A stretch of 64,000 bases of DNA, taken from positions 99,676 through 163,675 of the forward strand of contig NZ_JAHXZS010000007.1 in the NCBI RefSeq assembly GCF_019740335.1, in the 5' to 3' direction. Position numbers and translations under genes: made by a program. This stretch comes from Alteraquisediminimonas sediminicola. GTDB lineage: Bacteria; Pseudomonadota; Alphaproteobacteria; Sphingomonadales; Sphingomonadaceae. This document shows positions 38,426 through 53,809 of this stretch, in pieces (the first letter of the stretch is position 1; each line of letters opens with the position of its first letter). Below the pieces are notes generated by a model, which searched no databases, was not told the origin of the DNA, and saw nothing but the letters and a program-made list of their open reading frames with translations.

Positions 38426-39772
38426 ATGCTGAAATTAGACGATGCCTGTACCCGCCTTTCCGATCTGATCGCCCTCGCCCGCACAGGCGGCGCGGATGCC
38501 GCCGATGCCATTTATGTCGGCGGTGCATCGACCGAGGTGCAGATGCGGCTCGGCAAATTGGAAGATGTTGGCCGGTCCGAAGGCGAGGAAATCGGCCTGC
38601 GCGTCTTTATCGGCAAGCGCACCGCGAGCGTGACCGCCTCCGACATGGCCACCGATAGCCTACGGGATCTGGCCAGCCGGGCCATCGACATGGCGCGCGA
38701 GGCCACTGAGGATCAATTCGCGACACTGGCACCCGCAGATCGGCTGGCGACTGGCGACCTGCCCGATCTCGACCTGTTCGACCCGACCGACATCGGCCCC
38801 GCCGCATTGCGCGAACGGGCCGAAGCCGCCGAAGATGCCGCCCGCGCGGTGGCGGGCATCACCAATAGCGAAGGCGCAGGCGCCAGCACCGGCCAATCGG
38901 TGATGGCGCTCGCCACCAGCCATGGCTTTGTGCGCGGCTATCGCGGGTCGAGCTTTGGCTGCTCCGCGAGCGTGATCGCAGGCGAAGGCCCGCAAATGCA
39001 GCGCGATTATGCATGGCATAGCGCGCGTTATTATGCCGATCTCGAAGATCCCGCCGCCATCGGCACCCGCGCAGGCGAACGGGCGGTGGCGCGGCTGAAC
39101 CCGGTCAAGCCGGACAGCGGCCAGATGCCGATCATCATCGATCCGCGCGTCGGCGCATCGATGATCGGCCATTTGCTCGGTTCAATCACCGGCGGCGCGA
39201 TTGCGCGGCGCACCAGCTTCCTGCTCGATCAATTGCACGAGATGATCTTCGACAGTCAGGTCAGCATCATTGATGATCCGCATCGAATTCGCGGCTTAAG
39301 GTCGCGCCCATTCGATGGCGAGGGCCTGCCCACCATCGCCTCCAAATTGATCGATAATGGGCGGCTCACCGGCTGGCTGATGGACAGCGCCTCCGCCCTG
39401 CAACTCGGCCTCGCGCCGACCGGCCATGCCACGCGCGGCATCGGCGGCCCGCCGGGTGCGGGCGCAACCAATGTCTATATGGCGGCAGGCAGCGCGACTC
39501 CGACAGAATTGATGGCCGACATCAAACAGGGCATCTATGTCACCGAACTGATCGGCCATGGCGTGAATGGCGTGACCGGCGATTACAGCCGGGGCGCATC
39601 GGGCTTCCTCATCCGCGATGGCCAGATCGGCCCGGCGGTCGCAGAACTGACCATCGCCGGTAATTTGCGCGATATGTTCAAGGCGATGATCCCGGCCAAT
39701 GACCTTGTCATCCGGCGGGGGATTGATGCGCCGACGCTGCGGATCGACGGCATGATGGTGGCGGGTGCCTGA
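38426..39772 (+). CDS. pmbA: TldE/PmbA-family metalloprotease subunit
   Basis: 448 residues. Family-typical segments are RSEGEEIGLRVFIGKRTASV, TNSEGAGAS, GSITGGAIARRTSFL, RRPFDGEG-type RSRPFDGEGLPT and ELIGHGVNGVTGDYSRGASGFLI near the end. PmbA/TldE lacks the zinc site itself and pairs with TldD, which is not in the window, to degrade unfolded or modified peptides. The next gene starts inside its 3' end (GTG at 39765), so the two are coupled. Confidence 0.93.
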   Translation: MLKLDDACTRLSDLIALARTGGADAADAIYVGGASTEVQMRLGKLEDVGRSEGEEIGLRVFIGKRTASVTASDMATDSLRDLASRAIDMAREATEDQFATLAPADRLATGDLPDLDLFDPTDIGPAALRERAEAAEDAARAVAGITNSEGAGASTGQSVMALATSHGFVRGYRGSSFGCSASVIAGEGPQMQRDYAWHSARYYADLEDPAAIGTRAGERAVARLNPVKPDSGQMPIIIDPRVGASMIGHLLGSITGGAIARRTSFLLDQLHEMIFDSQVSIIDDPHRIRGLRSRPFDGEGLPTIASKLIDNGRLTGWLMDSASALQLGLAPTGHATRGIGGPPGAGATNVYMAAGSATPTELMADIKQGIYVTELIGHGVNGVTGDYSRGASGFLIRDGQIGPAVAELTIAGNLRDMFKAMIPANDLVIRRGIDAPTLRIDGMMVAGA

Positions 39773-40544
39773 CCCATTGCTCACCGCCATCGCCGATATT
39801 GTGGCGGAGGCCGGACGACTTGCCGTCCGGGCGAGCGAACGCGGGTTCAAGCATTGGGAAAAGGAACCGGGCCAGCCGCTGTCCGATGTCGACCTTGCGG
39901 TGAATGACATGCTGCGCCACCGGTTGACGGCGTTGGTGCCGGAGGCGGGCTGGCTGTCGGAAGAAAGCGTCGATGATGTCGATCGGCTCGACCGCGATTT
40001 GGTATGGATCATCGACCCGATCGACGGCACCCGCGATTTCGTGCGCGGGCGGCGCGGCTGGTCGATCTCGGTCGGGCTGGTCCGCCAGCGCCGCCCGTGG
40101 CTCGCGGTGCTGGATGCCCCGGCGCTGGGCCTTGTGTACCGGGCCGAAGCGGGCAAAGGCACCCAATTAAACGGCGTGCCGACGCAGGCGAGCCAACGCA
40201 CCGAATTTCCGGGATCGCGCGTGCCTGCCGACGATCTGCCGCACATTGACGATGACCTTGTCGCCGTGACCAAGCCGAACAGCATCGCACTCCGGATCGC
40301 GATGGTCGCGACCAACCATGCCGATCTCGTCGCCTCTATTCGCTGGGGGCATGAATGGGATCTGGCCGCCGCCGCCCTCATCGCCAGCGAAGCGGGCGCG
40401 ACCGTGACCGATGCCTTGGGGGAACCCTTGCGGTTCAACAGCCCGGATGCCGCCGCCTTTGGCGTGCTGGCCAGCGCCCCCGGCATTCATCAGGCCGCGC
40501 TGGAACGGCTGACCGAACGGGCGAAAAGCGCGTTGATTGTTTAG
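39765..40544 (+). CDS. cysQ: inositol-monophosphatase-family phosphatase, CysQ-like
   Basis: 259 residues from a GTG overlapping the pmbA end by 8 nt. Metal-binding motifs of the IMPase superfamily: LSEES (motif with Glu), WIIDPIDGTRDFVRG (D-P-I-D-G-T) and WGHEWDLAAAALIASEAGA (the W-D second motif). CysQ recycles 3'-phosphoadenosine 5'-phosphate from sulfate assimilation; inositol or NADP phosphatase activity cannot be excluded from sequence alone. Confidence 0.82.
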   Translation: MPDPLLTAIADIVAEAGRLAVRASERGFKHWEKEPGQPLSDVDLAVNDMLRHRLTALVPEAGWLSEESVDDVDRLDRDLVWIIDPIDGTRDFVRGRRGWSISVGLVRQRRPWLAVLDAPALGLVYRAEAGKGTQLNGVPTQASQRTEFPGSRVPADDLPHIDDDLVAVTKPNSIALRIAMVATNHADLVASIRWGHEWDLAAAALIASEAGATVTDALGEPLRFNSPDAAAFGVLASAPGIHQAALERLTERAKSALIV

Positions 40545-40582
40545 TCCCTCAAACGCCGGGCGGCAGCATCCGCTGCCTTGGC

Positions 40583-40641
40583 TTTCCTCGCAATAAGCTC
40601 GGGCGCGCGTTCGCGCTTGCGGCGCTTCGCGCCGTTGGTGG
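40583..40641. repeat. 59-bp dispersed repeat, copy 1
   Basis: This 59-bp stretch is identical, apart from one base, to 51138-51196. It starts TTTCCTCGCAATAAGC and ends CGCGCCGTTGGTGG, with GC-rich alternating GCGC in the middle. It lies just downstream of the cysQ-like stop, and the other copy just downstream of purH; a shorter relative follows the Fe-S carrier gene near 53,710. Confidence 0.92.
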
Positions 40642-40673
40642 CAATTTCCAAGGACAGTGATGCCTCCCCCCAC

Positions 40674-40706
40674 TTCGTCATCCTGAACCAAGTTCAGCAT
40701 GACGAA
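40674..40706. terminator. 33-nt palindrome between convergent cysQ-like and gltD genes
   Basis: TTCGTCATCCTGAAC pairs with GTTCAGCATGACGAA (one C-C mismatch) around a CAA loop. It lies in the 184-bp convergent gap and could stop both transcripts, although T tracts are weak. The sequence also resembles dispersed palindromes common in sphingomonads. Confidence 0.6.
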
Positions 40707-40728
40707 GAAAGGGAAATCAATGGCAGCC

Positions 40729-42165
40729 TTACCGCGGCAGTTCGGTCGTCCCCATCAGGGCTTCATCCACCGAGCGGGCGCATTGGCGACCTTCGCGGAT
40801 CGCCCAGACGACCAATGACTGGCCACGACGCATATCGCCACATGCAAAGATCTTGTCCTTGGAGGTGCGATAGGCGACGACATTGGCCGCGACATTGCCG
40901 CGTCCGTCCAGTTCGACGCCGGATTGTTCGATCATGCCGCCATGGCGCGGACCGACAAAGCCCATCGCCAGCAACACGAGATCGGCCTTCAAGTCGAATT
41001 CGCTGCCCGGCACTTCTTCCATCTTGCCATTTTCAAACCGCACGCGGACGCATTCGAGCTTTTCGAGGCGACCGCCGGTGCCGACCGCACGCTTGGTCAA
41101 CACGCCCCAATCGCGCTCGCAGCCTTCCAGATGCGAGGTCGAGGTGCGCAGCTTCAGCGGCCAATCCGGCCAGTTGAGTGCCTTGTCTTCCAGTTCCGGC
41201 GGCTTCGGCATGATTTCGAGCTGCGTGACAGATGCCGCGCCCTGACGGTTGGACGTGCCAACGCAGTCAGACCCGGTATCGCCACCGCCGATAACGACGA
41301 CATGCTTGCCCTTGGCGGACAAGGTGCCGGTCGGCGCGGCGCGGACTTCGTCATCGCCTGCGACCCGCTTGTTCTGCTGGGTCAGGAATTCCATCGCCTG
41401 ACGGATTTCCGGGAATTCCGCACCCGGGATCGCCAGCGGGCGCGGATTTTCCGCACCACCGGCCATGACCACGGCATCGTAATTCTCGATCAGCGTATCC
41501 ATCGACACATGCACGCCGACTTCGGTGCTGGTGCGGAATTCAACGCCTTCCGCTTCCATCTGATGGGCGCGGCGGGTGATGATGTGCTTTTCCAGCTTGA
41601 AGTCGGGAATGCCATAACGGAGCAAACCGCCAACGCGGTCGTTCTTTTCAAACACCGTGACGCTGTGGCCTGCACGCACCAATTGTTGCGCGCATGCAAG
41701 GCCCGCCGGACCGGAACCGATCACGGCCACGGATTTGCCGGTCTTCGCCTTGGGCGGCAAAGGCACGATCCAGCCTTCGGCCCATCCCTTGTCCACGATC
41801 TGGCATTCGATCGATTTGATCGTGACCGGCGTGTCCTGAATGTTCAGGGTGCAGCTGGCTTCGCAAGGCGCGGGGCAGATGCGGCCCGTGAATTCCGGGA
41901 AGTTATTGGTCGAATGCAGACGATTGAGCGCTTCGCGCCAATCGTCATGATAGACCAGGTCATTCCAGTCCGGGATCAGGTTATTGACCGGACAGCCATT
42001 GTGGCAGAACGGAATCCCGCAATCCATGCAACGCGATGCCTGCGCGCGAATTTCGTCAGTGCCCAAAGGCACGACGAATTCATTGTAGTTTGTCAGCCGT
42101 TCCTCTGGCTTGGCATAACCACGGTCATGACGCGCTACTTCGAGAAACCCGGTGGGCTTGCCCAT
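40729..42165 (-). CDS. gltD: glutamate synthase, small (beta) subunit
   Basis: 478 residues. The N-terminal Fe-S segment has [17 protein letters not shown]; two dinucleotide-binding loops follow, [15 protein letters not shown] (FAD) and [14 protein letters not shown] (NADPH), and the end [14 protein letters not shown] is family-typical. It passes electrons from NADPH to GltB, which makes glutamate from glutamine and 2-oxoglutarate. It follows gltB by 18 nt with GGAGA before the ATG, so they form one operon. Confidence 0.96.
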   Translation of the reverse strand: MGKPTGFLEVARHDRGYAKPEERLTNYNEFVVPLGTDEIRAQASRCMDCGIPFCHNGCPVNNLIPDWNDLVYHDDWREALNRLHSTNNFPEFTGRICPAPCEASCTLNIQDTPVTIKSIECQIVDKGWAEGWIVPLPPKAKTGKSVAVIGSGPAGLACAQQLVRAGHSVTVFEKNDRVGGLLRYGIPDFKLEKHIITRRAHQMEAEGVEFRTSTEVGVHVSMDTLIENYDAVVMAGGAENPRPLAIPGAEFPEIRQAMEFLTQQNKRVAGDDEVRAAPTGTLSAKGKHVVVIGGGDTGSDCVGTSNRQGAASVTQLEIMPKPPELEDKALNWPDWPLKLRTSTSHLEGCERDWGVLTKRAVGTGGRLEKLECVRVRFENGKMEEVPGSEFDLKADLVLLAMGFVGPRHGGMIEQSGVELDGRGNVAANVVAYRTSKDKIFACGDMRRGQSLVVWAIREGRQCARSVDEALMGTTELPR

Positions 42166-42183
42166 CTATTGTCTCCTCAATCT

Positions 42184-46827
<4,644 letters not shown>

Positions 46828-47062
46828 CAAAATCCCCCTAGCCAGCACCGCCCCAATGGCGGCAGGCAAAAGTTTAGCGCGCCCCCTTTGCACAGTGGGC
46901 CGCCAATTTGAAGTGATAATACGCAGCAAGCCACACCCAATCGCGATCCCATGGGCATGTGCAGACACTTAAGATGCATATCGCAGTGCAGCATAATGTG
47001 CAATGCAGATGGTTTCGATCCCTCTTGCCCCCTGTAAGCCATAAGGTTAAGGCCTCGTACCT

Positions 47063-47725
47063 ATGCAACAACCTGTCCGAATTTCGCCGTCGATCCTTTC
47101 CGCAGATTTCGCCCGTCTGGGCGAGGAGGTCCGCGCCGTGGACCGTGCCGGGGCCGACTGGATCCATGTCGATGTGATGGATGGCCATTTCGTGCCGAAC
47201 ATCACCATTGGCCCGGCAGTGGTAAAGGCGCTGCGCCCGCACACTGACAAGCTGCTCGATGTCCATCTGATGATCTCGCCGGTCGATTCCTATCTGGAGG
47301 CCTTTGCCGAGGCGGGCGCCGATATCATCACCGTGCATCCGGAAGCCGGGCCGCATATCCACCGCACGCTTCAGCGCATTCGCCAATTGGGCAAGAAAGC
47401 GGGCGTCTCGCTCAACCCCGGTACCCCGGCTAAGATGCTTGATTACATCTTGGAAGAAGTCGACCTCGTCTTGGTGATGAGCGTGAACCCCGGCTTTGGC
47501 GGGCAAAAATTCATCTCGTCCCAACTTCGCAAGATCGAGGCGATCCGCAAGTCGATCGATAAATTGGGCAAGCCGATTGATCTTGAGGTCGATGGCGGCA
47601 TCGATGTCGAGACGGCGCGACTCGCTATCTCCGCCGGGGCCGATGCGCTGGTCGCTGGCACCGCGACCTTCCGGGGTGGCGAGGCGCAATATGCCGCCAA
47701 CATCGCCGCATTGCGGGGAGGATAA
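47063..47725 (+). CDS. rpe: ribulose-phosphate 3-epimerase
   Basis: 220 residues. Core signatures: [33 protein letters not shown] (catalytic Asp), [27 protein letters not shown] and [11 protein letters not shown]. It interconverts ribulose- and xylulose-5-phosphate in the pentose phosphate pathway. The next gene starts 3 nt after its stop, in an operon continuing to purH, an order familiar from sphingomonads. Confidence 0.96.
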   Translation: MQQPVRISPSILSADFARLGEEVRAVDRAGADWIHVDVMDGHFVPNITIGPAVVKALRPHTDKLLDVHLMISPVDSYLEAFAEAGADIITVHPEAGPHIHRTLQRIRQLGKKAGVSLNPGTPAKMLDYILEEVDLVLVMSVNPGFGGQKFISSQLRKIEAIRKSIDKLGKPIDLEVDGGIDVETARLAISAGADALVAGTATFRGGEAQYAANIAALRGG

Positions 47726-47727
47726 AT

Positions 47728-49464
47728 TTGGCGCGCAAGGCGAAGTTGCAACCGACTGACCTGGTAGACGACACGATCGAACCGGGCCGCCGGATGATTC
47801 GCCTTGAAGACAAGGGCCAGTCCTTGTCGGATCGCTTTCTAGGCCATCTCAATCGCCTGAGCTGGCGCACCCCATTGCACAAGCTGCGCCTGCGCGGCCG
47901 CCATCCGCTGAAATTATTGACTGTGCCGGACGATCCGTTGTCCGGCGATGCGCAGGTCGGCGCGGACATGATCGCCGGGACGATCCGTTTCCGGGGCGAA
48001 GCGCTCGACATGGCGAGCTTCAACTTTGACCAAGCGCCGGTCTCCCCCGCCTTCCAGCATTATCTGCAAAGCTTTGCCTTTTTGCGCGATCTGGCGGCGG
48101 GCGGTTCCCGCGTCATCACCGCCCCGATTGCCGAGGCGATGATGGGGCGCTGGCTTGAACGCCATGGCACCGATGTCACCGATGCCGCATGGCGCGGCGA
48201 TATCTGGGGCTGGCGCGTGCTGTTCATGGCGACCTATGCCCCGCTGATTCTCTCCTCCACCCATCATGTCTATCGCTCGTCGGTGCTAAATGCGCTGGCA
48301 CGCGGTGCGCGCCATCTCGAACGCACGGCAGACAAGGTCGCGCAAGGACCGGCGCGGATCATCGCATGGGCGGGCGTCGTCGCGGCTGGCCTGTTGATCC
48401 ATAATAATGATCAGATGCTCCGGCGTGGCGAAATCGGCCTTGCCCGCGCGATTGCCACCGGTTTCAGCCCGGATGGCGGCATCATTACGCGCTCCCCGCT
48501 GGAACAGCTCGAAATGGTCGAACTGCTCGCGATGGTGCGCGGCGTCTATGATGCCCGTCGTCAGGTGCCGCCGGAATGGCTATTGGACGCACTCGGCAAA
48601 GCGGTGCCCGCCTTGATGGGCGTTACGCTTGGCGATGGCAGCCTGTCCTGCTGGCAGGGCAATGGCCCGGTCGCCGCCGCACGGGTGCAGGCCGCCGTCC
48701 GCGCCTCCGGCATCATCGCCCGCGCCCAGCGCCAGTCGCGCGAATGGGGCTATCAACGCATGGCCGCTGGCGGCACGGTCGTGATCGTCGATGGCGCGCC
48801 GCCGCCGATGGTCCGATATCGCATGGCGGGCTATGCCTCGACCCTCGCGCTGGAAATGTCAGACGGGCCGAACCGGCTGATCATCAATTGCGGCGGCCCC
48901 GGCGGCTGCGGGCTGATGTCCGCCGGCCTTGCCGATGGCCTGCGCACCACCGCCGCCCATTCCACCCTGATCGTCGGCGACAGCAACTCCACCGCGCTCC
49001 ATCATGATGGCTCGGTCGGGCGCGGCGTGGCCGAGGTCGAATTGCAGCGCCAAGAACTCGAACAGGGCAGCCGGTTGGAAGGCGGCCATGACGGCTATGC
49101 AAGGCGCTATGGCTTTGTCCATCGCCGCTTTCTCTCCTTGTCCTCGGACGGCAAGGAATTGCGTGGCGAAGATGTCCTCATCCCGACCGGCAAGCGCCGC
49201 CCGCATGGCGCGGAATTCGCGATCCGCTTCCACCTCGCCACTGGGGTCGAAGTCACCACCACCGCCGATGGCATGGGCGCATTACTCCGCGTGCATGACG
49301 GGCCTTTGTGGCAATTCCGCTGCCGTGGCGGGACAATGAGCGTCGATGACAGCATCGCGGTTGACGCCGAGGGCCGACCGCGCCAGACGCGGCAGCTTGT
49401 GATTACCGGCAATGCCCCGGCGGGTGGCGCGAGCGTGAGCTGGCTGTTCCGTCGCGCCGGCTAA
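47728..49464 (+). CDS. heparinase II/III family protein
   Basis: 578 residues from a TTG at 47728 with GGAGG upstream (no ATG nearby). The N-terminal half is alpha-helical, like an alginate-lyase toroid ([18 protein letters not shown]), and the C-terminal half is a beta domain with [22 protein letters not shown] and [12 protein letters not shown], typical of heparinase II/III-like polysaccharide lyases. No signal peptide is seen, so it probably acts in the cytoplasm. Its substrate is unknown; the rpe/heparinase-like/purH order is conserved in sphingomonads, which hints at a housekeeping rather than scavenging role. Confidence 0.85.
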   Translation: MARKAKLQPTDLVDDTIEPGRRMIRLEDKGQSLSDRFLGHLNRLSWRTPLHKLRLRGRHPLKLLTVPDDPLSGDAQVGADMIAGTIRFRGEALDMASFNFDQAPVSPAFQHYLQSFAFLRDLAAGGSRVITAPIAEAMMGRWLERHGTDVTDAAWRGDIWGWRVLFMATYAPLILSSTHHVYRSSVLNALARGARHLERTADKVAQGPARIIAWAGVVAAGLLIHNNDQMLRRGEIGLARAIATGFSPDGGIITRSPLEQLEMVELLAMVRGVYDARRQVPPEWLLDALGKAVPALMGVTLGDGSLSCWQGNGPVAAARVQAAVRASGIIARAQRQSREWGYQRMAAGGTVVIVDGAPPPMVRYRMAGYASTLALEMSDGPNRLIINCGGPGGCGLMSAGLADGLRTTAAHSTLIVGDSNSTALHHDGSVGRGVAEVELQRQELEQGSRLEGGHDGYARRYGFVHRRFLSLSSDGKELRGEDVLIPTGKRRPHGAEFAIRFHLATGVEVTTTADGMGALLRVHDGPLWQFRCRGGTMSVDDSIAVDAEGRPRQTRQLVITGNAPAGGASVSWLFRRAG

Positions 49465-49498
49465 TATTGATTTGAATAGCAGAGAAAGACGAAGTTTC

Positions 49499-51088
49499 AT
49501 GACACAGGTTGCGATCAAGCGGGCGCTGTTGAGCGTCTCGGACAAGACTGGTTTGGCTGAATTGGGTGTGGCCTTGGCCCGCCACGGCGTAGAACTCGTC
49601 TCGACCGGCGGCACCGCCAAGGCGCTGCGCGAATCGGGCCTTAAGGTCATGGACATTTCCGATCTCACCGGCTTTCCGGAAATGATGGATGGCCGGGTGA
49701 AGACGCTGCACCCCAAGGTCCATGGCGGCCTGCTCGCGGTGCGCAACAATCCGGAACATGTCGCGGCGATGGACGCGCATGATATCGGCGCGATCGATCT
49801 GGTCGTCGTCAATCTCTACCCCTTCGCCGCGACCGTCGCCAAGGGCGCGGATCGCGATGAGATCATCGAAAATATCGACATTGGCGGGCCGTCGATGGTC
49901 CGTTCCGCCGCGAAAAATCATGAAAGCGTGGTCATCCTCACCGATCCGGCGGATTATGCCGAACTGATCACCGCGATGGATGCCCATGCGGGCGCGACCG
50001 ATTTCGATTTCCGCCGCCGCTGCGCCGCCAAGGCCTATGCCGCCACCGCCGCATATGACAGCATGATCAGCCAATGGTTCGCGCTGACCGATCTCGGCCA
50101 GACACTGCCCGGCACGCTGGCGATTGCCGGGGTGAGCCAAGGCGAATTGCGTTATGGCGAAAACCCGCACCAATCCGCCGCGCTCTATATTCCGGCGGCT
50201 GAAAAGGTGCGCGGCATTCCGCAGGCCCGGCAATTGCAGGGCAAGGAACTCAGCTACAATAATTACAACGACACCGATGCCGCGCTCGAACTCGTCAGCG
50301 AATTCCGCGATGGTCCGCCGACGGTCGTGATCGTCAAGCATGCCAATCCTTGTGGCGTCGCCACCGGGGAAACGCTGTTGGAAGCCTATCAGGCTGCGCT
50401 CGCCTGTGATTCGGTCTCGGCCTTTGGCGGGATCATCGCGGTCAACCGTCCGCTCGACGCCGCCACCGCCGAAGCGATGGCCGGGATATTCACCGAAGTC
50501 GTCGCCGCCCCGGATGCGAGCGAAGAAGCCAAGGCGATCTTCGCCAAGAAGAAGAACCTCCGCCTGTTGCTGACCGGTGCATTGCCCGATCCGCACCGTG
50601 CGGGCCTGACGGTCAAGAGCATCGCGGGCGGCTATCTCGTCCAGAGCCGCGACAATGGCCGCATCACCCGCGAAGAATTGAAGGTCGTGACCAAGCGCGC
50701 GCCGACCGAACAGGAACTCACCGACTGCCTGTTCGCCTGGACCATCGCCAAGCACACCAAGTCGAACGCGATTGTCTATGCCAAGGATGGCGTGACCGCA
50801 GGCATCGGCGCAGGCCAGATGAACCGCCGCGACAGCGCGCGCATCGCCGCGATCAAGGCCAAGGAAGCCGCCGAAACCCATAATTGGGCACAGCCCCGCA
50901 CCATCGGTTCCGCCGTTGCGTCCGATGCGTTCTTCCCGTTCTCGGATGGTTTGCTCTCGGCTGCGGAAGCCGGCGCCACCGCCGTCATCCAGCCGGGCGG
51001 TTCGATCCGCGACGACGAAGTCATCGCCGCCGCCGATGCAGCTGGCCTCGCCATGGTCTTCACCGGGATGCGTCATTTCCGGCATTGA
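49499..51088 (+). CDS. purH: bifunctional AICAR transformylase/IMP cyclohydrolase
   Basis: 529 residues from the ATG at 49499 ([19 protein letters not shown]); nine further codons upstream are open but unlikely. The N-terminal MGS-like cyclohydrolase part shows [11 protein letters not shown] and [15 protein letters not shown]; the transformylase part shows [23 protein letters not shown] (K-H pair) and [10 protein letters not shown]. It carries out the last two steps of IMP synthesis. It is followed by a terminator and repeat elements. Confidence 0.96.
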   Translation: MTQVAIKRALLSVSDKTGLAELGVALARHGVELVSTGGTAKALRESGLKVMDISDLTGFPEMMDGRVKTLHPKVHGGLLAVRNNPEHVAAMDAHDIGAIDLVVVNLYPFAATVAKGADRDEIIENIDIGGPSMVRSAAKNHESVVILTDPADYAELITAMDAHAGATDFDFRRRCAAKAYAATAAYDSMISQWFALTDLGQTLPGTLAIAGVSQGELRYGENPHQSAALYIPAAEKVRGIPQARQLQGKELSYNNYNDTDAALELVSEFRDGPPTVVIVKHANPCGVATGETLLEAYQAALACDSVSAFGGIIAVNRPLDAATAEAMAGIFTEVVAAPDASEEAKAIFAKKKNLRLLLTGALPDPHRAGLTVKSIAGGYLVQSRDNGRITREELKVVTKRAPTEQELTDCLFAWTIAKHTKSNAIVYAKDGVTAGIGAGQMNRRDSARIAAIKAKEAAETHNWAQPRTIGSAVASDAFFPFSDGLLSAAEAGATAVIQPGGSIRDDEVIAAADAAGLAMVFTGMRHFRH

Positions 51089-51098
51089 TTTGGATGTA

Positions 51099-51140
51099 GC
51101 CTAAGGCACCGGGCGGTGACGTCCATCGCCTTAGGCTTTT
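51099..51140 (+). terminator. intrinsic terminator of the rpe-purH operon
   Basis: GCCTAAGGC (51099-51107) pairs with GCCTTAGGC (51128-51136) around a 20-nt loop, followed by TTTT. It begins 11 nt after the purH stop and runs straight into the 59-bp repeat. Confidence 0.78.
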
Positions 51141-51196
51141 CCTCGCAATAAGCTCGGGCGCGCGTTCGCGCTTGCGGCGCTACGCGCCGTTGGTGG
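51138..51196. repeat. 59-bp dispersed repeat, copy 2
   Basis: Identical to 40583-40641 except for one base (A instead of T at 51182). Both copies share orientation and position directly behind the last gene of a plus-strand unit, next to a hairpin. Confidence 0.92.
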
Positions 51197-51247
51197 GAGA
51201 TAGCTAGCCTAGCTTTTTGAAATTTGCGCCCCCCACCCTAGATCTCC

Positions 51248-51348
51248 GTCATTCCCGCGCAGGCGGGAATCCAGAGACGCTAAGGTCGCAGGAGATGCGC
51301 ACCCGTCGATCCATTCTGCTTCTGGATTCCCGCCTGCGCGGGAATGAC
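51248..51348. repeat. REP doublet (REPIN-like), copy 2
   Basis: Arms 51248-51275 and 51321-51348 are perfect 28-bp inverted copies and are identical to the arms at 28201-28301; the spacer is again 45 bp but with a different sequence. It lies in the 314-bp convergent gap between purH and lepA, which otherwise holds only the terminator and the 59-bp repeat. Confidence 0.9.
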
Positions 51349-51402
51349 GAGAGGTGACGAGAATAGCGAAGGGTGCAGGTCAGCCGGCGCAGAACGCCCA
51401 AA

Positions 51403-53214
51403 TTACCCTTCGTCGCCCATCCGTAGTGCGGCGATGAAGGCTTCTTGCGGGATGCTGACCGAACCATATTCGCGCATCCGCTTCTTGCCCTCTTTCTGCT
51501 TGTCGAGCAGCTTGCGCTTGCGGCTGGCGTCGCCGCCATAGCATTTCGCGGTCACATCCTTGCGCATCGCGGCGATGGTTTCGCGGGCGATGACCTTGCC
51601 GCCAATCGCCGCCTGAATCGGGATCTTGAACAAATGGCGCGGGATCAAATCCTTCAGCCGTTCGCACATATGACGGCCACGCGCTTCCGCCGCGACGCGG
51701 TGGACGATCATCGACAGCGCATCGACCGGTTCATTGTTCACCAGAATGTTCATCTTCACCAGATCGCCTTCGCGATAGCCGGTCTGATGATAATCAAAGC
51801 TCGCATAGCCGCGTGAGATCGACTTCAACCGATCATAGAAATCGAACACCACTTCGTTCAACGGCAGATCATAGGTAATCTGCGCGCGCCCGCCGACATA
51901 GGTCAGATTCTTCTGAATCCCGCGACGATCCTGACACAGCTTCAAAATGCTGCCGAGATATTCATCCGGGCAATAGATCACGGCCTCGATCCACGGCTCC
52001 TCGATGAAATCAATCCGGTTCGCATCTGGCATATCCGCCGGATTGTGCAGTTCCAGCACGCCATTATTATGGCTCAAATTGACGTGATACACGACCGACG
52101 GCGCGGTCGTGATGAGGTCGAGATCATATTCGCGGGTCAGGCGTTCCTGAATGATTTCGAGGTGCAACAGCCCCAGGAATCCGCAACGGAAACCAAAACC
52201 TAGCGCCGCCGAGGTTTCCATTTCAAAGCTGAACGACGCATCGTTCAACCGCAGCTTGGAAATGCTTTCGCGCAGCTTTTCAAAATCATTGGCATCGACC
52301 GGGAACAGGCCGCAGAATACCACCGGCTGCACCACTTTAAAGCCCGGCAAGGCTTCCAAAGCAGGCCGTTTGGCATCGGTAATCGTGTCACCGACGCGAG
52401 TTTGCGCCACTTCCTTGATCTGCGCGGTGATGAAGCCGACCTCACCCGCCGCCAGCTCGTCCAATTGCTCGATCTTCGGGCGCATGCAGCCGACCCGATC
52501 AATCAGATGGAGCGTGCCCGCCTGCATGAATTTAACCTGCTGGCCCTTTTTAAGGACGCCATCGATCACCCGCACGAGAATGACCACGCCGAGATAGGGA
52601 TCGTACCAGCTATCGACCAGCATCGCCTTTAACGGCGCGCTGCGGTCGCCCTTGGGGTGCGGGATGCGCTTGACGATGGCTTCGAGAATGTCCTCGATCC
52701 CGATGCCCGATTTGGCCGAGGCCAGCACCGCATCCGACGCATCAAGGCCGATCACTTCCTCGATCTCCGCGCGCACCTTTTCAGGTTCGGCAGCGGGCAG
52801 ATCGATCTTGTTGATCACCGGCACGATTTCATGGTCATGCTCGATCGACTGATACACATTGGCGAGGGTCTGCGCTTCCACGCCCTGCGCCGCGTCCACG
52901 ACCAGCAACGCGCCCTCGCACGCCGCGAGCGAACGACTCACCTCATAGGCAAAGTCGACATGGCCCGGCGTGTCCATCAGGTTCAGCGTATAGGTATCGC
53001 CGTCCTTGGCCTTATAATCGAGGCGCACGGTCTGCGCCTTGATCGTAATGCCGCGCTCTTTCTCGATATCCATATTATCGAGCACCTGCGCCGACATCTC
53101 GCGTTCGGTCAGGCCGCCGGTATATTGGATGAGCCGATCGGCCAGCGTCGACTTGCCATGGTCGATATGGGCGATGATCGAAAAATTGCGGATATGATCG
53201 AGAGCTGTGGACAT
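51403..53214 (-). CDS. lepA: elongation factor 4 (LepA)
   Basis: 603 residues (E. coli 599). G motifs: [12 protein letters not shown] (G1), [13 protein letters not shown] (G2), [11 protein letters not shown] (G3) and VINKIDLP (G4). The LepA-specific C-terminal domain is present ([16 protein letters not shown] type end, [12 protein letters not shown]). It is a ribosome-associated GTPase acting in translation quality or initiation. It stands alone, converging on purH. Confidence 0.97.
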   Translation of the reverse strand: MSTALDHIRNFSIIAHIDHGKSTLADRLIQYTGGLTEREMSAQVLDNMDIEKERGITIKAQTVRLDYKAKDGDTYTLNLMDTPGHVDFAYEVSRSLAACEGALLVVDAAQGVEAQTLANVYQSIEHDHEIVPVINKIDLPAAEPEKVRAEIEEVIGLDASDAVLASAKSGIGIEDILEAIVKRIPHPKGDRSAPLKAMLVDSWYDPYLGVVILVRVIDGVLKKGQQVKFMQAGTLHLIDRVGCMRPKIEQLDELAAGEVGFITAQIKEVAQTRVGDTITDAKRPALEALPGFKVVQPVVFCGLFPVDANDFEKLRESISKLRLNDASFSFEMETSAALGFGFRCGFLGLLHLEIIQERLTREYDLDLITTAPSVVYHVNLSHNNGVLELHNPADMPDANRIDFIEEPWIEAVIYCPDEYLGSILKLCQDRRGIQKNLTYVGGRAQITYDLPLNEVVFDFYDRLKSISRGYASFDYHQTGYREGDLVKMNILVNNEPVDALSMIVHRVAAEARGRHMCERLKDLIPRHLFKIPIQAAIGGKVIARETIAAMRKDVTAKCYGGDASRKRKLLDKQKEGKKRMREYGSVSIPQEAFIAALRMGDEG

Positions 53215-53330
53215 GGATCACGCCTCTAGAGTGATTTCACGAGAAATGGAACACGCGACCGCACTTGTATTTTGCCCTGTTGCGCCTATTTTATTGAGAA
53301 CGAGTTGCAAGACCTTAGGGAATTTTGTCG

Positions 53331-53684
53331 ATGACCACCACTACCCGCGCCCGCCCCGCTGCGCTCAATCTCACGCCTTCTGCAGAAGCGCGGATTGCCG
53401 CATTGATGGCCAATGCGCCGGACGGGGCGATTGGCGTCAAGCTCTCCACCCCGAAACGCGGCTGTTCCGGCCTCGCTTATTCGGTCGATTATGTGACCGA
53501 GGCCAAGGCGTTCGACGAGAAGATCGAAACGCCGGGCGGCACGCTTTATGTCGATGGCGGGTCGATTCTGTATCTGATCGGTTCGACGATGAATTGGGTC
53601 GAAGATGATTTCACCGCCGGTTTCGTGTTCAACAACCCGAATGCCAAGGGCAGTTGCGGCTGTGGCGAGAGTTTTACGGTATAG
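53331..53684 (+). CDS. A-type iron-sulfur carrier (IscA/SufA/ErpA family)
   Basis: 117 residues from the ATG at 53331 (two codons after a possible TTG). LTPSAEARIAALMA starts the domain and the three conserved cysteines are in KRGCSGLAY and GSCGCGESF. It accepts and passes on Fe-S clusters. It is divergent from lepA and ends at a bidirectional terminator. Confidence 0.93.
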   Translation: MTTTTRARPAALNLTPSAEARIAALMANAPDGAIGVKLSTPKRGCSGLAYSVDYVTEAKAFDEKIETPGGTLYVDGGSILYLIGSTMNWVEDDFTAGFVFNNPNAKGSCGCGESFTV

Positions 53685-53744
53685 TAAATCCCTCAAGAAC
53701 CGGGCGCGCGCATTCGCGCTTGCGGCGGCGATTACCGAGCCCTC

Positions 53745-53787
53745 AAAAAAACACCCCCACTTGGGATCGCCAAGCGGGGGTGTTTTT
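53745..53787. terminator. bidirectional terminator between the Fe-S carrier and gcrA
   Basis: AAAAAACACCCCC and GGGGGTGTTTTT flank an inner TTGG/CCAA stem with a GATCG loop, giving a long hairpin with A/T tracts on both sides, suitable for both converging genes. Confidence 0.9.
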
Positions 53788-53809
53788 ATATCAACTTCAA
53801 CTCAACCGA

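Noticed and set aside
49403..51085. 560-codon minus-strand frame opposite purH
   Set aside because: Shadow of purH in a high-GC genome; no domain or ribosome site.
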